A stretch of DNA of 64,000 nucleotides. Origin: Dehalococcoidia bacterium. GTDB lineage: Bacteria; Chloroflexota; Dehalococcoidia; Lucifugimonadales; SHYT01. This document shows positions 60,038 through 64,000 of this stretch, piece by piece. The notes under the pieces are model-generated. The model searched no databases and was not told where the DNA came from. It saw nothing but the letters and a program-made list of their open reading frames with translations. Positions within the stretch are counted from its first letter, which is position 1. The number at the start of each line of letters is the position of its first letter. Made by a program: the position numbers and the translations under genes. Location: the NCBI GenBank assembly GCA_009693045.1, contig SHXZ01000010.1, positions 27,921 to 91,920 of the forward strand. Direction: 5' to 3'.

Positions 60038-62749
60038 CTACCCGCACCGGCTAAACCCGCACTCCCGGCACGTCTCGCAGCCCTCTTGCATCACCAGCGG
60101 GCCGGAGCACTTTGGGCAGGCAATCCAGCCCGCGCGGGCCGAGGTCCCGGGCGCGCGGCCCACGGGCGACGACATGCCAGCCGCGCCGAGCGAAGCGCTG
60201 CGATAGGCGGCGGCGAACGGCTCCTTGGCGCCGGGCGCCACGGCGTCCTTGGAAAACAGCGCGGGCTGCTCGGCCTCCAGGCCGCGCGCGGAGGCGGCGC
60301 CGAGGGCCATGCCCAGTTCACCGCTACGGACGCGCTCTATGGCGCGGGAGAGCGCGATGGCGACGGCGTCTGGCGCGGAGCGGACGAGCACGCCCTGATC
60401 CCATACCGGCTCGGAGGTGATGCCGCGGAGCTGCTCCACCACCTCTTCTGGCGCCACGCCCGAGCGCAGCGACATGGAGACGAGCCGGGCCACGGCCTCC
60501 AGGTTGGCCGAGTCGGTCCCGCCGGCCTTGCCCAGGGTGGCGAAGGCCTCAAACGGGCGGCCGTTGTCGTCAAAGGTGATGGTGACGTACATGTTGCCGT
60601 AGGCGGTGCGGACGCGTTCAGTGAGGCCGCGCATCACCTGGGGTCGCTCGCGCGGGCGGAGGATAGGGGACGCATCCGCTGGGGACGAATCCGCGGATTG
60701 CGCAGATTTTGGCGATTGGGCGCCTTGTTTTGTACCGGCGGTGAGCACCTCCTTCTCGCGGCTGCCGGCGCGGTAGACGGTGATGCCCTTGCAGCCAAGC
60801 TCCCACGCCAGCAGGTACGCCGTGCGCACGTCGTCCTCCGTGGCCGCGTTGGGGAAGTTGATGGTCTTGGAGATGGCGGCGTCCGTGGACTCCTGGAACA
60901 CGGCCTGCATGCGGACGTGCCAGTCGGGGGCGATGTCCGGCGCGGTGGCGAAGACGCGCTGCGCCCAGGCGGGCACGTCGTCGCGGTCTTTGAGCGACGC
61001 GCCCTGGGACAGGGACTCAACCAGGCCGTCGCTCCAGAAGCCGTGGTGGCGGGCGGCGGCCTCAAAGGCGGCGTCGGTGTAGTAGAGCGTCTTGCCCTCC
61101 AGGATGTTGTGCTTGCGGTACGCCAGCGCGAAGATTGGCTCAATCCCGCTGGAGCAGCCCGCGATCATGGAGATGGTGCCGGTGGGTGCGACGGTGAGCC
61201 GGCAGGAGTTGCGCAGCCGCAGGCCGCCGGGCCGGTCGTGGCGCGAGCCTTTGAACGCGGGGAAGACGCCGCGCTCCTTCGCCAGCTCCACGGAGGCCTT
61301 GTCCGCCTCGTCGCGGATGAAGCGCATGACCTGGCGGCCAAGCTCCAGGCCCTCCTCGGAGTCGTAGGGGATGCTGAGGCGGACGAGCATGTCGGCGAAG
61401 CCCATGACGCCGAGGCCGACCTTGCGCGTCAGCTTGGTCATGCGCTCCACGCCGGGGACGGAGTAGCGGTTGACGTCAATGACGTTGTCTAGGAAGTGGA
61501 CGGCGGTCCAGACGGTGGCGCGGAGGCGGTCCCAGTCAATCTCCACGGGGGCCTCCCCCTCCACCGCCGACCTAACCCCCTGGCCCCCTTCCCTAAAAGG
61601 AAGGGGGGAAGAATAGCGGAGCATGCGGGCCATGTTGATGGAGCCGAGATTGCAGGACTCGTAGGGCAGCAGGGGCTGCTCGCCGCAGGGATTGGTGGCG
61701 GTCATCTGGCCCAGGTGCGGCGTCGGGTTGTCCTGGTTGACGCGATCCAGGAAGATCATGCCCGGCTCGCCGTTGCGCCACGCGCCATCCACGATCTTCT
61801 GGAAGACCTCGCGGGCGTCTTCGGTCTTGACCACCACGCCGCCCTTGGGGTCGCGGAGCTCCAGGCGGCCGCCGTCCTTGACGGCCTGCATGAACTCCTC
61901 GTCCACGCCGACGGAGATGTTGAAGTTGTGGATCTGGCCCTCCTGCTCCTTGCAGGTGATGAACTCCAGGATGTCCGGGTGGTGGACGTCCATGACGGCC
62001 ATGTTCGCGCCGTCGCGCTTGCCGCCCTGCGTGATCATGGTGGAAACGGAGGAGAGGTGGCGCAGCACCGCGATAGGGCCGCACGCCCTGCCGTGGGTGG
62101 TCGCGATGGGCGCGCCCTTGGGCCGCAGCTCGGAGAGGGCGAAGCCGGTGCCGCCGCCGTATTTCTGCACCATGGCGGTGTCGTGGGCGGTCTCCATGAT
62201 GGACTCCAGCGAGTCCTGGAGCGGCAGCACGAAGCACGCGGACAACGTGCCCGCGCCGGTGCCTGCGTTCATCATGGTGGGCGAGTTGGGCAGGAAGTCC
62301 AGCTTGGCCATGATGCGGTAGAACTTTTCTGCCGCAGCCTCCACGTTTGCCGTGGGGTTGTAGAGCTTGTCGCCCTTGGCGATGGCGAGGGCGACGCGGT
62401 GGAGCATGCCCTCCGGCGTCTCCACGACCTCGCCCTGGTCGTTGCGGCGGAGGTAGCGCGCCTTCAGTACCGTCAGCGCGTTCTCCGAGAACGGCAGATC
62501 CGGCGGCTCAGCGGTCAGGCCTGCGGCGGTGAGGGCGGCGAGGACTCTCTTCCTTCCCTCTTCAGCGCTTTTTGACCTCTCCACCTGGCCCCCTCCCCTG
62601 AAGGGGGAGGGGAAAGTGGCCTCCAGCGCCGCGACTGCCTGCTGCAGGGCCGCACGGACCAGGGGATCCGAGGCCATGGCGAACTTGGCGCGCAGGTCGG
62701 CAATGAGGGCGGCAGTGGTCTTGCTGGTGCGGCTGGCGGTATCTACCAC
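60038..62749 (-). CDS. nrdJ: Adenosylcobalamin-dependent ribonucleoside-diphosphate reductase (class II) with three repeat-derived inserts
   Basis: Reduces ribonucleotides to deoxyribonucleotides by a B12-generated thiyl radical. The 903 residues include TPEGMLHRVALAIAKGD, LPNSPTMMNAGT, CFVLPLQDSLESIMET, GGTGFALSELRPKG, NPCGEQPLLPYESCNLGSIN (radical Cys) and TVAPTGTISMIAGCSSGIEP. A C-terminal zinc-finger-like tail has CPKCSGPLVMQEGCETCRECG. Three segments look foreign to the family: residues about 46-66 and 379-396 (family A repeats) and about 676-690 (family E repeat). All keep the frame and lie between conserved blocks. The start is GTG at 62749. nrdR lies upstream. Confidence 0.94.
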   Translation of the reverse strand: MVDTASRTSKTTAALIADLRAKFAMASDPLVRAALQQAVAALEATFPSPFRGGGQVERSKSAEEGRKRVLAALTAAGLTAEPPDLPFSENALTVLKARYLRRNDQGEVVETPEGMLHRVALAIAKGDKLYNPTANVEAAAEKFYRIMAKLDFLPNSPTMMNAGTGAGTLSACFVLPLQDSLESIMETAHDTAMVQKYGGGTGFALSELRPKGAPIATTHGRACGPIAVLRHLSSVSTMITQGGKRDGANMAVMDVHHPDILEFITCKEQEGQIHNFNISVGVDEEFMQAVKDGGRLELRDPKGGVVVKTEDAREVFQKIVDGAWRNGEPGMIFLDRVNQDNPTPHLGQMTATNPCGEQPLLPYESCNLGSINMARMLRYSSPLPFREGGQGVRSAVEGEAPVEIDWDRLRATVWTAVHFLDNVIDVNRYSVPGVERMTKLTRKVGLGVMGFADMLVRLSIPYDSEEGLELGRQVMRFIRDEADKASVELAKERGVFPAFKGSRHDRPGGLRLRNSCRLTVAPTGTISMIAGCSSGIEPIFALAYRKHNILEGKTLYYTDAAFEAAARHHGFWSDGLVESLSQGASLKDRDDVPAWAQRVFATAPDIAPDWHVRMQAVFQESTDAAISKTINFPNAATEDDVRTAYLLAWELGCKGITVYRAGSREKEVLTAGTKQGAQSPKSAQSADSSPADASPILRPRERPQVMRGLTERVRTAYGNMYVTITFDDNGRPFEAFATLGKAGGTDSANLEAVARLVSMSLRSGVAPEEVVEQLRGITSEPVWDQGVLVRSAPDAVAIALSRAIERVRSGELGMALGAASARGLEAEQPALFSKDAVAPGAKEPFAAAYRSASLGAAGMSSPVGRAPGTSARAGWIACPKCSGPLVMQEGCETCRECGFSRCG
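60665..60715. repeat. Family E dispersed repeat inside nrdJ
   Basis: GAATCCGCGGATTGCGCAGA followed by TTTTGGCGATTGGG, related to the tandem GCAGATT repeat at 31.6 kb. It is translated in nrdJ as KSAQSADSSPADAS. Confidence 0.7.
61570..61609. repeat. Family A palindromic repeat inside nrdJ
   Basis: CCCCCTTCC-CTAAAA-GGAAGGGGG preceded by CCTAACCCCCTGG; read in nrdJ as SSPLPFREGGQGVRSA. Confidence 0.85.
62589..62612. repeat. Family A palindromic repeat inside nrdJ (near the 5' end)
   Basis: CCCCCTCCCC-TGAA-GGGGGAGGGG; read in nrdJ as PSPFRGGGQVERSKS. Confidence 0.85.
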
Positions 62750-62795
62750 GGGGGTGCTCCTTCTGCTTAATGTTCCAAAGTTCTTTAGACGGGGC

Positions 62796-62857
62796 TGCGG
62801 GGAACCCTTTCTTCCAAGTCTGTCCTGAGCGAAGCCGAAGAAAAAGGGTTCCCCGCA
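62796..62857. repeat. Large imperfect hairpin carrying a family B element in the nrdJ leader
   Basis: TGCGGGGAACCCTTTCTTC and GAAGAAAAAGGGTTCCCCGCA form an almost complete 19-bp stem; the loop holds GTCCTGAGCGAAGCCGAAG, a family B element. In the nrdJ transcript it would fold about 50-110 nt before the start codon. Confidence 0.75.
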
Positions 62858-62899
62858 CGTCTCCCCAAGAATCCTATAAGCGTTCGGCTAGGCCAATTA

Positions 62900-63018
62900 T
62901 GCTCCCCTTGTCTGAGAAGCATCCACTCCAAAAGTCCACTGCAAGCGCCCTTTCGCCTGAGAGGTCTTCACGGAATCAGCCAGGCTATTCGGCGTCGTCA
63001 CCAGAAGTCTCGCCCGGC
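62900..63018 (-). promoter_or_regulatory. Glycine-riboswitch-like aptamer upstream of nrdJ
   Basis: On the minus strand the order GGGCGAGAC (63015-63007), GACGCCGAA (near 62990), then CTCTCAGGCGAAAGGGC (62963-62947) and TTTTGGAGTGG follows the gcvT-element consensus: GGGAGAGAC, CGCCGAAGG, CTCTCAGGCAAAAGGAC, CTCTGGAGAG. The first block lies within the last codons of the small upstream gene. The spacing is plausible, but the downstream gene is a ribonucleotide reductase, not a glycine gene, and some consensus positions differ. I treat it as a candidate. Confidence 0.35.
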
Positions 63019-63275
63019 TCATCTTCGCGCGACAGCAGTAGCCCCTTCGCCTCCAGGTACGCCTCGTACGCGCGCCACGCCAACGACTCGCTGCATTCGG
63101 CGAGCTTGAGCTCCTGGAAGTCGGGGTCCTCAGCCACGGCGGGGCGCAGCGGCACCGCAATCCCCGTCGCCGAGGGCGCGTACAGGCTGTTCACGCGGTC
63201 GTACTGCCGCCACGCTGCCTGCCACTGCCGATAGAGGCGTTCGCGCTCTCTTTGCCCTTGCATGTCCAGCGCCAT
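62985..63275 (-). CDS. Small uncharacterised protein between nrdR and nrdJ
   Basis: A 96-residue charged protein, ALDMQGQRERERLYRQWQAAWRQYDRVNSLYA...DPDFQELKLAECSESLAWRAYEAYLEAKGLLLSREDEPGETSGDDAE, mostly helical with an acidic tail and no Cys motif. AGGAGGC precedes the ATG at 63275, a strong ribosome-binding site that fixes the start. No family recognised. Its position between nrdR and nrdJ suggests co-transcription. The 3' end overlaps the riboswitch-like sequence. Confidence 0.7.
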   Translation of the reverse strand: MALDMQGQRERERLYRQWQAAWRQYDRVNSLYAPSATGIAVPLRPAVAEDPDFQELKLAECSESLAWRAYEAYLEAKGLLLSREDEPGETSGDDAE

Positions 63276-63409
63276 GTTGCCTCCTTGTTCTTCCCTGTTC
63301 TCCTCGGTATCCGACGACAAGGCTGAACTCACTTGCCGATGTTGGGTACGGATCCCTCGCTCCGCCCAGGATGGTGCCTGGGACGCTCAGAATGGCGGGA
63401 CGGCGCCGC

Positions 63410-64000
63410 CTACGGGCCCTGGGGAGGAGGCCCGGCGCGGGTGCGGCGCCCGCGCCGGGCTGGCTGGCCCGCGTTACCGTTGAGGGGGAGCGGCAACTGG
63501 GCCTCCGGGAGATCGCCGTTCGGTTCGCGGACCGGCTTCCGCCCCAGGCGGGCTAGGGTGGCCTCGCGCTCTTCCTCCAGCATCTGCTGCGCCTCCTGGA
63601 CGAAGCTCTCCACGTCCTGGAAGTTGCGGTACACGGAGGTGAAGCGCAGGTACGCGACGCGGTCCACGGCGCGCAGACGCTCCATGACCATCTGGCCGAT
63701 GAGCGTGCTGGGGACCTCGGTGCGGCCGTCGCGGCGTGCGTCGCGCTCCACGCCTTCCACCAGGCGCTCCACGGCTTCCAGGGTGACGGGGCGACGGGCG
63801 CAGGCGCGGAGGACGCCGGCGCGGACATTGTCGGCGTTGAAGTCCTCGCGGGCGCCGTCGCGCTTGATGACCTGGAGAAACACGGACTGGTGGCGCTCAA
63901 TGGTCGTGAAGCGGTGGCCGCACAGGAGGCATGCGCGGCGGCGGCGCACGCCCTCCGCCGACTCACGAGAGTCGGTGACTTTGGTGTCAGGATGGGTGCA
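63410..64000 (-). CDS. nrdR: Transcriptional regulator NrdR (5' end outside the window)
   Basis: Represses ribonucleotide reductase genes in response to dATP/ATP. The frame runs off the right edge, where it reads CTHPDTKVTDSRESAEGVRRRRACLLCGHRFTTIE, the zinc-ribbon half with two Cys pairs expected; only about 5 residues are missing. The ATP-cone follows (VIKRDGAREDFNADNVRAGVLRAC ... VMERLRAVDRVAYLRFTSVYRNFQDVESF). A Pro/Arg/Gly-rich tail of about 40 residues extends beyond the usual end. It lies upstream of nrdJ, its natural target, on the same strand. Confidence 0.93.
   Translation of the reverse strand, partial: CTHPDTKVTDSRESAEGVRRRRACLLCGHRFTTIERHQSVFLQVIKRDGAREDFNADNVRAGVLRACARRPVTLEAVERLVEGVERDARRDGRTEVPSTLIGQMVMERLRAVDRVAYLRFTSVYRNFQDVESFVQEAQQMLEEEREATLARLGRKPVREPNGDLPEAQLPLPLNGNAGQPARRGRRTRAGPPPQGP

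Overview
This 64 kb window is a GC-rich (clearly above 60 percent by eye), densely coded bacterial chromosome segment. The gene content suggests a Chloroflexota bacterium, most likely a Dehalococcoidia or SAR202-like lineage. The pointers are an adenosylcobalamin-dependent ribonucleotide reductase with NrdR, LL-diaminopimelate aminotransferase, archaeal-type phosphoglycerate mutase, CaiB/BaiF CoA-transferases, BNR-repeat and NHL-repeat proteins, DUF3105 and DUF2339 proteins, and lipoprotein-type export signals. The lineage is inference; there is no rRNA or tRNA in the window to confirm it.

Layout. 0-6 kb: end of a large unknown protein, pth, and a MacAB-like export system (adaptor, ATPase, permease). 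6-10.7 kb: a frameshifted DUF5655 gene, a CoA-transferase remnant, an MFS carrier, a double-length CaiB protein and a small HAD protein. 10.7-20.7 kb: two DinB-like genes (one with an internal TGA), smpB, a lipoprotein S41 protease, citrate synthase behind a clear sigma-70 promoter, hflX, an aldo/keto reductase and a chagasin-type inhibitor lipoprotein. 20.7-26.6 kb: dapL, dapF, a low-GC nuclease-like gene overlapping dapF, miaA, crcB and a membrane-protein pair. 26.7-32.3 kb (minus strand): tsaC, rpiB, an unusual polyprenyl synthase, pgk, apgM and tpiA. 32.4-42.3 kb: guaA, an oligopeptide-type binding lipoprotein, and the purine run purD-purE-HAD-purB-purC-DUF3105-purS. 42.4-49.2 kb (minus strand): histidine operon hisZ-hisG-(phospholipase-like)-hisD-hisC-hisB. 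49.2-59.9 kb: an accessory and decaying stretch with nrtS, an NHL protein, broken RDD and DUF2339 genes, an alpha/beta hydrolase, an HNH gene, a second aldo/keto reductase, and a head-to-head junction between a truncated sialidase-like gene and a truncated DGQHR-domain gene. 60-64 kb: nrdJ, a small gene, and nrdR running off the right edge.

The strongest unexplained signal is the set of short dispersed palindromic repeats. At least five sequence families are scattered between genes. Several copies sit in frame inside conserved enzymes (nrdJ three times, dapF, the CaiB fusion), adding peptides of about 20-30 residues. Copies of the main family inside genes are read in the same orientation and frame and give related peptides, much like Rickettsia palindromic elements. 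A second signal is a group of genes interrupted by in-frame TGA, several at positions where tryptophan would be expected, although TGA is an ordinary stop elsewhere in the window. A third is a glycine-riboswitch-like sequence upstream of nrdJ. No CRISPR array, IS element, prophage or complete defence system was seen.
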